Positions 45,380 through 53,568 of a stretch of 64,000 bases of DNA are shown piece by piece. The DNA comes from Hanstruepera marina. Its GTDB lineage: Bacteria > Bacteroidota > Bacteroidia > Flavobacteriales > Flavobacteriaceae. Made by a program: the position numbers and the translations under genes. The stretch covers positions 1 to 64,000 of the forward strand of contig NZ_JAINVX010000003.1 of assembly GCF_019880635.1 (NCBI RefSeq), written 5' to 3'. Each line of letters starts with the position of its first letter. Within the stretch, counting starts at the first letter, position 1. The notes beneath the pieces were generated by a model, which worked only from the letters and a program-made list of their open reading frames with translations, was not told the DNA's origin and did no database searches.

Positions 45380-46606
45380 TTAAATTAATTCAGCTTGCTT
45401 TTTATCATCTAAAATGGATAATTCTACCATACAGGCTTTCATCATTTCAAATGTACGTTCAATATCAGCATCTAAACCAATTGAGAAGCGAATAAGTCCA
45501 TCACTTAATCCCATTTCAGCTTGTTCGTCTTCTGGAATTTCTGAAGATGTCGAACTTCCAGGTGCGCTAAATAGTGTTTTATAGAACCCAAGACTTACAG
45601 CTAAATAACCAAGATTTTTTTCTTGCATAAGTTCCATTAAAGCATTGGCTTTATCCAAAGAGCCAACGTCAATTGTTAACATACCTCCGAATCCGTATTG
45701 CGGATTCATCATAGATTTAAACAACTGATGTGAAGGATGCGATTCTAATCCTGGATATACGGTTTTTAAGCCCAAACTTTCAAATTTTTTGGCTAGATAC
45801 ATACCATTTTTACTGTGTTGTTGCATTCGAATATGAAGGGTTCTTAAGTTTTTTAAAACAGAAGCAGCTCTCAAACTATCCATAGTAGAACCTAGTAACA
45901 TACAGGCACCATCGTTAACATTTCGTAAATCGTTTATAAACTCTTGAGTTCCACAAACAACACCTCCAACAGTATCAGACGATCCATTGATAAATTTCGT
46001 TAAACTGTGTATTACTACATCTGCACCTAATTGAACCGGTGAAATTGACAAAGGAGAAAAGGTATTGTCTACAACCAACTTCAGATTGTGTTTTTTAGCT
46101 AATTCAGATAAGCCTTTTATGTCAGCAACCTCTAATAATGGATTACTAACCGATTCACAGTATAATACTTTGGTGTTTTTGGTAATGGTAGCTTCAACCA
46201 CATCTAACTTCGTGATATCCACAAAGCTTGTTTCAATATTAAAACGAGGTGTGAAATTTTTAAGAAACGCATACGTTCCACCATAAATAGTCCTACTGGA
46301 AACAATATGGTCACCAGCTCCACAAAGCTGCATTATAACAGGTGTTATGGCTCCCATTCCAGATGCCGTTACGTTAGCGGTTTCGGTACCTTCCATAGCA
46401 GCTAAAGCTTCTCCTAAATATAAATTGGAAGGAGAGGAATGACGTGAATACAAATAACAACCATCAGCATTACCTTCAAAAGTATCGAACATGGTTTTGG
46501 CCGATAAAAAGGTGTAGGTAGATGAATCGGAAATAGAAGGATTAACACCTCCAAATTCTCCAAAATATTGTAAGTCTTGTATATTGTTTGCGGGTTTAAA
46601 TGCCAT
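45380..46606 (-). CDS. Cys/Met-metabolism PLP enzyme (methionine gamma-lyase-like)
   Basis: The 408-aa product belongs to the trans-sulfuration family of PLP enzymes. The Schiff-base lysine is Lys204 (HSLTKFINGSSD), and Asp180 (VVDNTF) binds the pyridine N. Tyr53/Arg55 (YLYSRH) and Tyr108 (IYGGT) are the phosphate-binding and catalytic Tyr/Arg positions. The active-site Cys of well-studied methionine gamma-lyases (YGCT) is Gly here (YGGT), so the exact reaction could be gamma-lyase, gamma-synthase or sulfhydrylase. It is divergent from an Lrp/AsnC regulator, a pairing that suggests amino-acid-controlled catabolism. Confidence 0.87.
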   Translation of the reverse strand: MAFKPANNIQDLQYFGEFGGVNPSISDSSTYTFLSAKTMFDTFEGNADGCYLYSRHSSPSNLYLGEALAAMEGTETANVTASGMGAITPVIMQLCGAGDHIVSSRTIYGGTYAFLKNFTPRFNIETSFVDITKLDVVEATITKNTKVLYCESVSNPLLEVADIKGLSELAKKHNLKLVVDNTFSPLSISPVQLGADVVIHSLTKFINGSSDTVGGVVCGTQEFINDLRNVNDGACMLLGSTMDSLRAASVLKNLRTLHIRMQQHSKNGMYLAKKFESLGLKTVYPGLESHPSHQLFKSMMNPQYGFGGMLTIDVGSLDKANALMELMQEKNLGYLAVSLGFYKTLFSAPGSSTSSEIPEDEQAEMGLSDGLIRFSIGLDADIERTFEMMKACMVELSILDDKKQAELI

Positions 46607-46726
46607 ATTTATAGAGTTTTAGTTATAATTGATGTAAAAATCGTTAATTATAGATAATTAATCAATAGTATGTTTAATATTTAGAAAATAAAACTATTAT
46701 TTATTCTAAATGTAGTTTAAAAGTTA

Positions 46727-46734
46727 TATATTTG
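46727..46734 (+). promoter_or_regulatory. -7 element of the Lrp/AsnC gene
   Basis: TATATTTG fits TAnnTTTG and is 37 bp before the ATG. The divergent gap 46607-46771 is very AT-rich and probably holds the Lrp sites, but no clear operator was picked out. Confidence 0.45.
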
Positions 46735-46771
46735 AATATAGTCTAGGTTTTTAACGAAAAATTTTCAATTC

Positions 46772-47230
46772 ATGCATTTAGATCATATTGACATTAAGCT
46801 ATTGGGTTTTCTTCAAGGTGATTCCAAACAAACCAATAAGGAATTGTCAAATAAGTTAAATCTTTCTGTTACAGCGGTTTACGAGCGTATAAAGAAACTA
46901 GAACGTGAAGGGGTGATTTCGGGTTATGTGGCTTTAGTTGATAAAGCTGTTGTTAATAAAGACTTTGTTGCTTTTTGCCATATAAAATTGGTTAAGCACT
47001 CTCAAGAGTATGTGGTTAAGTTTGAGCAAGAAGTTGCTAACTTAATGGAAGTTGTGGAATGTTATCATATTAGTGGTGACTATGATTACTTATTAAAAGT
47101 TATTGTTAGTGATATGGAGGCTTTTAGAGAGTTTATGGTTAATAAACTAACATCTATAAATCATATTGGTAGTACGCACAGTATGTTTGTAATTAATGAA
47201 GTCAAACATACTACAGCGATAAATATTTAG
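46772..47230 (+). CDS. Lrp/AsnC-family transcription regulator
   Basis: The 152-aa product has the family's standard length and parts: an N-terminal winged HTH (about 8-55, QTNKELSNKLNLSVTAVYERIKKL written in two parts as QTNKELSNKLNL and SVTAVYERIKKL) and a C-terminal RAM ligand-binding domain (about 65-145, ECYHISGDYDYLLKV). It probably senses an amino acid, perhaps methionine or cysteine, and controls the divergent PLP enzyme gene. The CPBP gene begins 2 bp after its stop and so may be co-transcribed. Confidence 0.93.
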   Translation: MHLDHIDIKLLGFLQGDSKQTNKELSNKLNLSVTAVYERIKKLEREGVISGYVALVDKAVVNKDFVAFCHIKLVKHSQEYVVKFEQEVANLMEVVECYHISGDYDYLLKVIVSDMEAFREFMVNKLTSINHIGSTHSMFVINEVKHTTAINI

Positions 47231-47232
47231 AT

Positions 47233-47859
47233 ATGAAAAGCTCAAACTACAAGCTTGGTGAATTATTTATTTTGTTTGTCTTGTTTCCCATTAGCTTGGT
47301 GTTGGATTACGCAATATGGATAAAGTTTATTTTAGGAATTCTTGGGTTTGTTTATGTTGTATTTATTTTAATTCGGGTAGAGAAGAGTTCCTTAAAAATT
47401 AGAAAGGATATTAACTGGAAGTTATTTTGGCAAAGAACTCTAGTTAAGCTCATGCTAATTACAGTATTAACAACTGCTTTTGTTTGGTTTACAGATAAAG
47501 AAAACCTGTTTTTAGTAGTAAGGACAAAACCTCTATTTTGGGTATTCATACTTTTTATTTATAGCTTGTTTTCAGTATATCCACAAGAAGTATTGTATCG
47601 CACATTTTTCTTTCAACGCTATGAAAGTTTGTTTGCGGATAATAGGTTATTTCTTTTTGTAAATGCCATTGTCTTTTCATTAGGGCATTTATTTTTCAAA
47701 AACACCTTGGTTCTTGTAATTACCTTTCTTGGCGGACTACTTTTTGCATTGACATTTAAAAAAACACGTTCCACATTTTTAGTGTCTCTAGAACATGCCA
47801 TTTATGGTTGTTGGTTGTTTACGGTTGGTATGGGAGAAATGTTAGGATTTCCCTCATAA
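47233..47859 (+). CDS. CPBP-family intramembrane metalloprotease-like protein
   Basis: The 208-aa product has five to six TM helices. CPBP (Abi/Rce1-like) motifs are recognisable: PQEVLYRTFFFQRY (Glu119, Arg123), FSLGHLFF with His152, and LEHAIYG with His188. The first motif reads QE where most members have EE, so one of the two acidic residues is replaced by Gln118. The family includes prenyl-protein proteases and bacteriocin self-immunity proteins; here no bacteriocin or prenylation context is present. Its start 2 bp after the Lrp gene suggests shared transcription. Function is uncertain. Confidence 0.75.
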   Translation: MKSSNYKLGELFILFVLFPISLVLDYAIWIKFILGILGFVYVVFILIRVEKSSLKIRKDINWKLFWQRTLVKLMLITVLTTAFVWFTDKENLFLVVRTKPLFWVFILFIYSLFSVYPQEVLYRTFFFQRYESLFADNRLFLFVNAIVFSLGHLFFKNTLVLVITFLGGLLFALTFKKTRSTFLVSLEHAIYGCWLFTVGMGEMLGFPS

Positions 47860-47887
47860 GTATTCACAAAAAATTCACACAAACTCA

Positions 47888-47919
47888 TTCGTTAATCATA
47901 AATCATTATCGTACTTTTG
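47888..47919 (+). promoter_or_regulatory. Promoter of lpd
   Basis: TTCG (47888-47891), 20 bp, then TACTTTTG (47912-47919) fits the consensus with one -33 mismatch. The ATG is 36 bp downstream. Confidence 0.55.
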
Positions 47920-47955
47920 TACTCGTTTTAATAATTTCAGAATAAAAACAATCAT

Positions 47956-49356
47956 ATGAATTCTTACGATGTAGCCATTATTGGCTCTGGACCTGGAGGT
48001 TATGTAGCAGCTATACGTTGTGCGCAACTAGGCATGAAAACCGCAATAATTGAAAAATATGCAACACTTGGTGGCACCTGCCTGAATGTAGGTTGTATTC
48101 CTAGTAAAGCCCTTTTAGATTCGTCGCACCATTACGAAGATGCTGTAAAGCATTTTGAAGAGCATGGTATTGAAGTTCCAGGCGATATTAAGGTGAATTT
48201 AGAAAAAATGATTGCAAGAAAACAAGCTGTTGTTGATCAAACTACAGGAGGTATTGATTTCTTGATGAAAAAGAATAACATTGATGTTTATCAAGGTTTA
48301 GGTAGTTTTAAAGATGCTACGCATATTACAATTTCTGGTGATGAAGCTACTGAAATTGAAGCCAAAAACACCATTATAGCAACAGGTTCAAAACCATCGA
48401 ATTTACCGTTTATTAATATCGATAAAGAGTGTATAATCACATCAACCGAAGCGTTGAAACTAAAAGAAATTCCAAAACATTTAATTGTTATTGGAGGTGG
48501 TGTTATTGGTTTAGAGTTAGGTCAGGTTTACAGACGATTAGGTGCTGAAGTTACAGTTGTAGAATATATGGATCGTATTATTCCAACTATGGATTCAGGA
48601 TTGTCTAAAGAGCTTAACAAAGTCTTTAAGAAAGCAAAATTTACCATGAACGTATCTCACAAAGTGAAGTCGGTTGAGCGTGTAGGAGATGAAGTAGTTG
48701 TTAAAGCCGATAACAAAAAAGGAGAAGAAGTTGAAATAAAAGGTGATTACTGTTTAGTGTCTGTTGGTCGTCGTCCATATACAGATGGTTTAAATGCGGA
48801 AGCAGCAGGCGTGAAACTAAACGATAGAGGTCAAGTTGAAGTTAATGAGCATTTACAAACATCTGCCAGTAATATCTACGCTATTGGTGATGTAGTTAAA
48901 GGCGCTATGTTGGCTCATAAAGCCGAAGAAGAAGGTGTTTTTGTAGCTGAAACTATTGCAGGGCAAAAGCCACATATCGATTATAACTTAATTCCAGGTG
49001 TGGTTTACACATGGCCAGAAGTGGCGGCTGTTGGTAAAACAGAAGAAGAATTAAAAGAAGCTGGTGTGGATTATAAAGTGGGACAATTCCCGATGCGTGC
49101 GTTGGGAAGAAGTCGTGCGAGTATGGACTTGGATGGTTTTGTGAAGATATTGGCAGATAAAGCTACCGATGAAATATTAGGTGTACACATGATTGGTGCA
49201 CGTGCAGCCGATATGATTGCCGAAGCTGTTGTAGCTATGGAATACAGAGCCTCTGCTGAAGATGTTTCCAGAATGTCACATGCACATCCAACATTTACGG
49301 AAGCTATTAAGGAAGCGGCTCTAGCTGCTACCGATGATAGAGCCTTGCATATTTAA
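47956..49356 (+). CDS. lpdA: Dihydrolipoyl dehydrogenase (E3)
   Basis: The 466-aa product has the N-terminal FAD-binding GSGPGGYVAAI, the redox-active disulfide Cys42/Cys47 (GGTCLNVGCIPSK), the NAD-binding VIGGGVIGLELG, and the C-terminal His444/Glu449 pair (HPTFTE). All parts of an active E3 are present and the length is normal. It reoxidises the lipoyl groups of pyruvate, 2-oxoglutarate or branched-chain dehydrogenase complexes or the glycine cleavage system. It stands alone with its own promoter and terminator; no E1/E2 genes are near. Confidence 0.97.
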   Translation: MNSYDVAIIGSGPGGYVAAIRCAQLGMKTAIIEKYATLGGTCLNVGCIPSKALLDSSHHYEDAVKHFEEHGIEVPGDIKVNLEKMIARKQAVVDQTTGGIDFLMKKNNIDVYQGLGSFKDATHITISGDEATEIEAKNTIIATGSKPSNLPFINIDKECIITSTEALKLKEIPKHLIVIGGGVIGLELGQVYRRLGAEVTVVEYMDRIIPTMDSGLSKELNKVFKKAKFTMNVSHKVKSVERVGDEVVVKADNKKGEEVEIKGDYCLVSVGRRPYTDGLNAEAAGVKLNDRGQVEVNEHLQTSASNIYAIGDVVKGAMLAHKAEEEGVFVAETIAGQKPHIDYNLIPGVVYTWPEVAAVGKTEEELKEAGVDYKVGQFPMRALGRSRASMDLDGFVKILADKATDEILGVHMIGARAADMIAEAVVAMEYRASAEDVSRMSHAHPTFTEAIKEAALAATDDRALHI

Positions 49357-49369
49357 CAAAAATATTGTC

Positions 49370-49390
49370 ATTCCGCACTCGATGCGGAAT
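49370..49390. repeat. Short palindrome, possible dispersed element
   Basis: ATTCCGCA and TGCGGAAT (49370-49377, 49383-49390) pair around CTCGA, preceded by GTC. It lies between the lpd stop and the terminator. Palindromes of this kind are often scattered in bacterial genomes; only one copy is seen here. Confidence 0.4.
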
Positions 49391-49394
49391 CTAG

Positions 49395-49424
49395 AAAAGC
49401 GAACCATTTGGTTCGCTTTTTTTG
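49395..49424 (+). terminator. Terminator of lpd
   Basis: AAAAGCGAACC and GGTTCGCTTTT pair around ATTT, then T residues follow. It resembles the hairpins at 4312 and 53176. Confidence 0.88.
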
Positions 49425-49558
49425 TTTACAACTGTTTTTCAATATTAAAAATAGTTTATTGACTTTATAATTTGAAAAAACTAACTTCGCTTATCATAAG
49501 ATATAAAACATTAAAACGATTTCATATCAAGTCGATAAACGAAACTCGGTTTTTCTAA

Positions 49559-50275
49559 TTAATACTGCTCCAAAATCTTTAAAACGTCTTTTTTATAACT
49601 TCTACTAATGGTTAGGGCTTGGTTGCCAACTACAACATGCTCGTTGGTAAACGATGCAATATGGGCAATAGAAACAATAAATGAGCGGTGAATACGTAAA
49701 AAATCGGTTGTGGGCAATTTGGCTTCAATGGCTGTTATGGTTTCTCGAGTTACTATGGTTTCCTTTGGTAAGTGTATTTTAATATAATCGCTGTAGCTTT
49801 CAATGTAGATAATGGCATTAAAGTCAATTTTAATCATACGCCTATCAGACCGTACAAACATAAACTCATTTGTTTCTTGTGGCTTTAAGCTTTCTTGAGG
49901 CGTGTTTTTATACACTTCAAAATAGGTATTTACAGCTTTTAGCAACCGTTCAAACGAAATGGGTTTCAATAAATAATCAACTGCTTGTAGCTCAAAACCT
50001 TCCACAGCATAATCGCGATAGGCTGTGGTGAAAATAATCTTGATATTGCTGTTTATGGATTTAGCAAAGGAGATTCCGCTAATATCAGGCATATTAATAT
50101 CTAAAAACACCAAGTCAATGTCGTGGCTGCGAATAATATTAAAAGCTTCCATAGCATGACTGCAACTGGCAACAATTTTAATGTTATCAATTTTTGATAC
50201 ATGCGAGCTAATAACTTCGCGTGCTATAGCCTCGTCATCTACAATTAAACAGTTTATATTCTTATGGGTTGACAC
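49559..50275 (-). CDS. LytTR-family response regulator
   Basis: The 238-aa product begins with GTG (50275), directly after the kinase stop (TAAGTG); no other start is near. A receiver domain (about 6-120) carries Asp59 (VFLDINMP) as phospho-acceptor, with TTAYRDYAVEGF and LLKPISFERLL typical of the family. A LytTR DNA-binding domain (about 140-236) carries FMFVRSDRRMIKID and FLRIHRSFIVSI. It pairs with the upstream LytS-like kinase. Targets are unknown; the neighbouring ExbB-like and esterase genes are candidates. Confidence 0.95.
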   Translation of the reverse strand: MSTHKNINCLIVDDEAIAREVISSHVSKIDNIKIVASCSHAMEAFNIIRSHDIDLVFLDINMPDISGISFAKSINSNIKIIFTTAYRDYAVEGFELQAVDYLLKPISFERLLKAVNTYFEVYKNTPQESLKPQETNEFMFVRSDRRMIKIDFNAIIYIESYSDYIKIHLPKETIVTRETITAIEAKLPTTDFLRIHRSFIVSIAHIASFTNEHVVVGNQALTISRSYKKDVLKILEQY

Positions 50276-51331
50276 TTATTTGGTTTTTAAATGTAGTTCT
50301 ACTTTAAACGATTTGTCGTTATTAATAATATTTAAATCGTACTTATTTCTGTAAAGCAATTCCAATCGCTTTTCAATGTTTTTTAGTCCAATGCCATGTA
50401 ATGGTGTATCATCAGTCTTAAAACTAGTGTTTTCAATTAAAAATGAAATCGTATCAGCATGGGAAGTCAGCTTAATTTTTATGGTTAATACACCTTCCAT
50501 TAAACTACCGTGTTTAAAACTGTTTTCAACAAAGGGTAACAACAACATAGGCGCAATTGTGGTGGTGTCGTTAACGTTTTCATAATCAAAGATAACATTT
50601 AAGGTGTTGTTGAAACGCATTTTTTCAAGCTCGATATAATCTTCAATATGTTGAATTTCATCTGTTAATAATACAAATGGTTTATTGGCCTGATAGAGTA
50701 GGTAATCGAGCAGATTTGATAGCTTTAAAATCATTTCTGGAGTTTCATCGGCTTTTTTAAGGGCGAAGCCATACATGGTATTGAGTGTATTGAACAGAAA
50801 ATGCGGATGTATTTGCATTTTTAAATAGTTCAGTTCCTGTTCTTTAAGCTTTAGCTGGGTTTCCAGAATTTTAGTTTCAAGAGCCTTGGTTTTTTTGGCA
50901 TGACTTAAATTTATTCGCATTAGTTTAAAGGCACTTACTATTACCACAATTAAATAAACAACAGATGCTACTATAATGATATTTTGAGTAAGCGGATTCA
51001 TATTGGAGTATTCAAAACCAGCTAGGTAAATCAGACTAAAAAAAACGGAAACCACTATTAAATAAGTAGATACTATTAATGTGTAAACACTATAAATTAC
51101 AAAAAGCCAATAGCGTTTTTTAACTAAATAATCAGGTATGAGTTTATAGATGGAAACGTAAGTGGTTGCCATTGTAATGGGCATTAAAAACAATGAAAAC
51201 AGTAAAGTATCTTGATAATTTGACGTATTTGAATCGAAGAAATACGTAAAAAACAGCAACACACAACACCAAAACAGCGTGTGCAATATTCCTTTAAAAA
51301 CTAATTTCTTGATTAATTGTTTTAACATCAT
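50276..51331 (-). CDS. LytS-like sensor histidine kinase
   Basis: The start is set at the ATG at 51331; the open frame runs on upstream only to a TTG. The product is about 351 aa. Four TM helices (about 10-150) have no extra sensor domain. A coiled segment leads to the His_kinase domain with the phospho-acceptor His177 in QIHPHFLFNTLN. A HATPase region follows (PFVENSFKHGSL, HGIGLKNIEKRLELLY). It phosphorylates the LytTR regulator whose GTG start abuts its stop. The signal is unknown, probably sensed in the membrane. Confidence 0.92.
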   Translation of the reverse strand: MMLKQLIKKLVFKGILHTLFWCCVLLFFTYFFDSNTSNYQDTLLFSLFLMPITMATTYVSIYKLIPDYLVKKRYWLFVIYSVYTLIVSTYLIVVSVFFSLIYLAGFEYSNMNPLTQNIIIVASVVYLIVVIVSAFKLMRINLSHAKKTKALETKILETQLKLKEQELNYLKMQIHPHFLFNTLNTMYGFALKKADETPEMILKLSNLLDYLLYQANKPFVLLTDEIQHIEDYIELEKMRFNNTLNVIFDYENVNDTTTIAPMLLLPFVENSFKHGSLMEGVLTIKIKLTSHADTISFLIENTSFKTDDTPLHGIGLKNIEKRLELLYRNKYDLNIINNDKSFKVELHLKTK

Positions 51332-51517
51332 GATAGACTGTTTACAAGTATACAACGAATTTTCGCTAGAATGTTAATTTTGTAGACAGATAACAAGATT
51401 AGGTCTGGTTTCTGCATTTTTGTTTTCTACAGTGCTAAATAGGTTAACTATCGCAAAACCATAATTTTATTTTAAAAAACGTCATAAGTTTGATGGCGTA
51501 ACAAAAAAACAAAAATT

Positions 51518-51898
51518 ATGACTTTTCTATTTCCGTTTTTATTTAGTCCATTTACAGATGGAGGCCCTTTAATGATGTCTCTAATTACAATATGTTTAAT
51601 CTTGTCTGTAGTCTTTTTAATAAAAGGTTTTACAAGTTTAAAATCAAATGCTGGACAATCTAAAAAAATGCTCCGTCTAGCTATAGACAGCAGTTTGTTA
51701 GGTCTAGTAATTGGTTTTTTTGCATCTATTTTAGGGCTAATTACGGCTTTCGATACAGTAGAAGCCATGGGTAATCCAGACCCATCAATATTTGCAGCTG
51801 GACTCAAGGTTTCTTTAATTACGGCTACCTACGGCTTACTAACTTTTATTATTGCTCGAGTGGGCATTCTAATCTTAAAAGGCTTACAAAAAGACTAA
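51518..51898 (+). CDS. Short MotA/TolQ/ExbB-like proton channel protein
   Basis: The 126-aa product has three TM helices (about 18-38, 60-82, 92-120). The last two carry the MotA/TolQ/ExbB signature: GLVIGFFASILGLITAFD and GLKVSLITATYGLLTFII, with the conserved Thr/Gly pattern. The protein is shorter than usual ExbB (about 220 aa) and has no ExbD/TolR partner beside it. It might still form an energy-coupling channel, but a partner-less form suggests a divergent role. The esterase gene starts 23 bp later, so the two may be co-transcribed. Upstream, TAATTTTG (51375-51382) is a possible -7 element. Confidence 0.78.
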   Translation: MTFLFPFLFSPFTDGGPLMMSLITICLILSVVFLIKGFTSLKSNAGQSKKMLRLAIDSSLLGLVIGFFASILGLITAFDTVEAMGNPDPSIFAAGLKVSLITATYGLLTFIIARVGILILKGLQKD

Positions 51899-51921
51899 TC
51901 AACAAAATCAAATAAATCAAA

Positions 51922-53151
51922 ATGCGAACAGTTTTATATTTAATTATTGCCCTTGTTTTACAACAAACTATCAGAGCCCAATCTGACTATTTATATCAAA
52001 TAGGAAAAAAAGACAGCGTCTATTCTAATATCCTTAATGAATCTAGAGATATATATGTTCAATTGCCATATAGTTATAATGCAAATTCAAATAAAAAGTA
52101 CCCTGTTATTTATATTTTAGATGGTGATGTACTATTGCCAACTGTTGTTAATGTTCACGATTTTTATAGTGGCGGTTTTATGCCAGAAATGATTATCGTG
52201 GGTATTTCTAATGCCGAAAACAGAACTAGAGATTTAACGACTTCAAAAATCACATCAAGACGCGGAATGCCTTATAATGAAGAACATGGTGAGGCAAAAC
52301 ATTTCTTGCCTTTTATAAAAACAGAGCTCATTCCGTACATAGAAAGCAAATACCCAGTAACCAATTACAGAACATTAATTGGGCACTCTTATGCTGGATT
52401 ATTTGCTATATATACCATGTTAAATGAGCCAGATTTGTTTGCAAATTATATAAGTATCGATCCTAGTTTAGATTGGGATGATCAAAAGATTATGAAGCAA
52501 GCTAAATCAGATTTTCTGAATAAGAATTTTAATGGAAAAGGCTTATTTATGTCTTTAGGTGGACAATTGCACATGCAAGATTCTAGTATAACAATAGATA
52601 ACGTTATGCAAGATACTTCGGATTATACGTTGTTTGCACGTTCTAATATTGAATTAGCTCAATTTGTTGATAAAAATGAATCAATCGGACTTAATTATGA
52701 ATGGCAATTTTATCCTAATGATTTACACGGTACTATCCCACAACCGTCTATTAAAGATGGTTTAATAGCACTGTTCAAGTGGTTTCAAATGGAAAACACC
52801 TATGCCATAAATAACCCTGAAACAACTGTTAAGGAATTGCAAGGCATAATAGAGCACCGGGCAGAAAAATTAAAAAAACACTTTGGTTATGTTGTGCCAC
52901 CTTATCCAGAAGAACTTTTAAATATGTCTGGATATATGAATATGGATATGGGACAACCCGATAAGTCTAAACTATATTTTGAAAAGGCTATTGAATATTA
53001 TCCTAATAGTGCTAATGCTTACGATTCTATATCTGATTATTACGAGTCACAAGAAGATTTCGCGAATGCCTTAAAGTATGCCAAAAAGGCTTATGCAATT
53101 AGTGGAGACGACTATCATAAATCAAAAATTGAAAAGTATAAGAACATGTAG
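51922..53151 (+). CDS. Secreted alpha/beta-hydrolase (esterase D-like) with C-terminal TPR
   Basis: The 409-aa product has a signal peptide (about 1-20, ending IRAQ). The esterase domain (about 30-285) carries the nucleophile Ser156 in GHSYAG, a likely Asp in the SIDPSLDWDD region and a likely His in NDLHGTIP. The family includes enterobactin/IroE-like esterases and S-formylglutathione hydrolases. A TPR-like helical tail (about 325-409, YFEKAIEYYPNSANAYDSI) follows, which is uncommon outside Bacteroidota. It is probably periplasmic. The substrate is unknown. A siderophore-ester role would fit an adjacent ExbB-like gene, but no uptake genes are seen. Confidence 0.85.
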   Translation: MRTVLYLIIALVLQQTIRAQSDYLYQIGKKDSVYSNILNESRDIYVQLPYSYNANSNKKYPVIYILDGDVLLPTVVNVHDFYSGGFMPEMIIVGISNAENRTRDLTTSKITSRRGMPYNEEHGEAKHFLPFIKTELIPYIESKYPVTNYRTLIGHSYAGLFAIYTMLNEPDLFANYISIDPSLDWDDQKIMKQAKSDFLNKNFNGKGLFMSLGGQLHMQDSSITIDNVMQDTSDYTLFARSNIELAQFVDKNESIGLNYEWQFYPNDLHGTIPQPSIKDGLIALFKWFQMENTYAINNPETTVKELQGIIEHRAEKLKKHFGYVVPPYPEELLNMSGYMNMDMGQPDKSKLYFEKAIEYYPNSANAYDSISDYYESQEDFANALKYAKKAYAISGDDYHKSKIEKYKNM

Positions 53152-53175
53152 TTAGCAGTTTTTATATATAAATTT

Positions 53176-53203
53176 AAAGCGGTCTTATGGATCGCTTTTT
53201 TTG
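53176..53203 (+). terminator. Terminator of the esterase gene
   Basis: AAAGCGGTC pairs with GGATCGCTTT around a short loop, and seven T follow, 25 bp after the stop. Confidence 0.8.
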
Positions 53204-53440
53204 TATAATGAACTGAAAATGATGTTAATGGAATTGTTTAAATCTTTTCTAAAAACGTTAAATGTAAAGTTGTGTAATACATAAAATTTAAAGATATTAC
53301 ACCTGATTAATAGTGTAATGCAGATAATCAATTTGACTTTCAGAGCGAACTTATGTATGGTAATAAGTTATTGTTAGGAAGGTTTTGAAGACTAATGCGA
53401 TTATTTGCGGGTCCCTTGCCAGCGGGCAAGGGATTTTTTT
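53204..53440 (+). ncRNA. Possible RNA gene ahead of an orphan terminator (tentative)
   Basis: This stretch has no ORF longer than about 20 codons, yet it ends in a strong terminator hairpin at 53412-53440. It also sits directly behind the esterase terminator, so a separate transcript is implied. No clear promoter or known RNA family was recognised. The rest of the gap to 53568 shows nothing but AT-rich leader. Confidence 0.3.
53412..53440 (+). terminator. Strong orphan terminator
   Basis: TCCCTTGCC pairs perfectly with GGCAAGGGA around AGCG, followed by seven T. No gene ends just upstream on the plus strand except the already terminated esterase. Confidence 0.88.
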
Positions 53441-53568
53441 GATTAGTACTTTTTATAATTGAATTTGTTTGGGCTTGGATATTAAATTAAAAAAACTGAA
53501 ATTCCCTGCATTTAGCAGATGTAAATTATTTAAACAATATTATATTAAGGCGTTGTAAATATTAAAGT

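Noticed and set aside
47233-47859. CPBP gene as an abortive-infection phage defence gene
   Set aside because: The family name alone is not evidence; there is no defence neighbourhood here.
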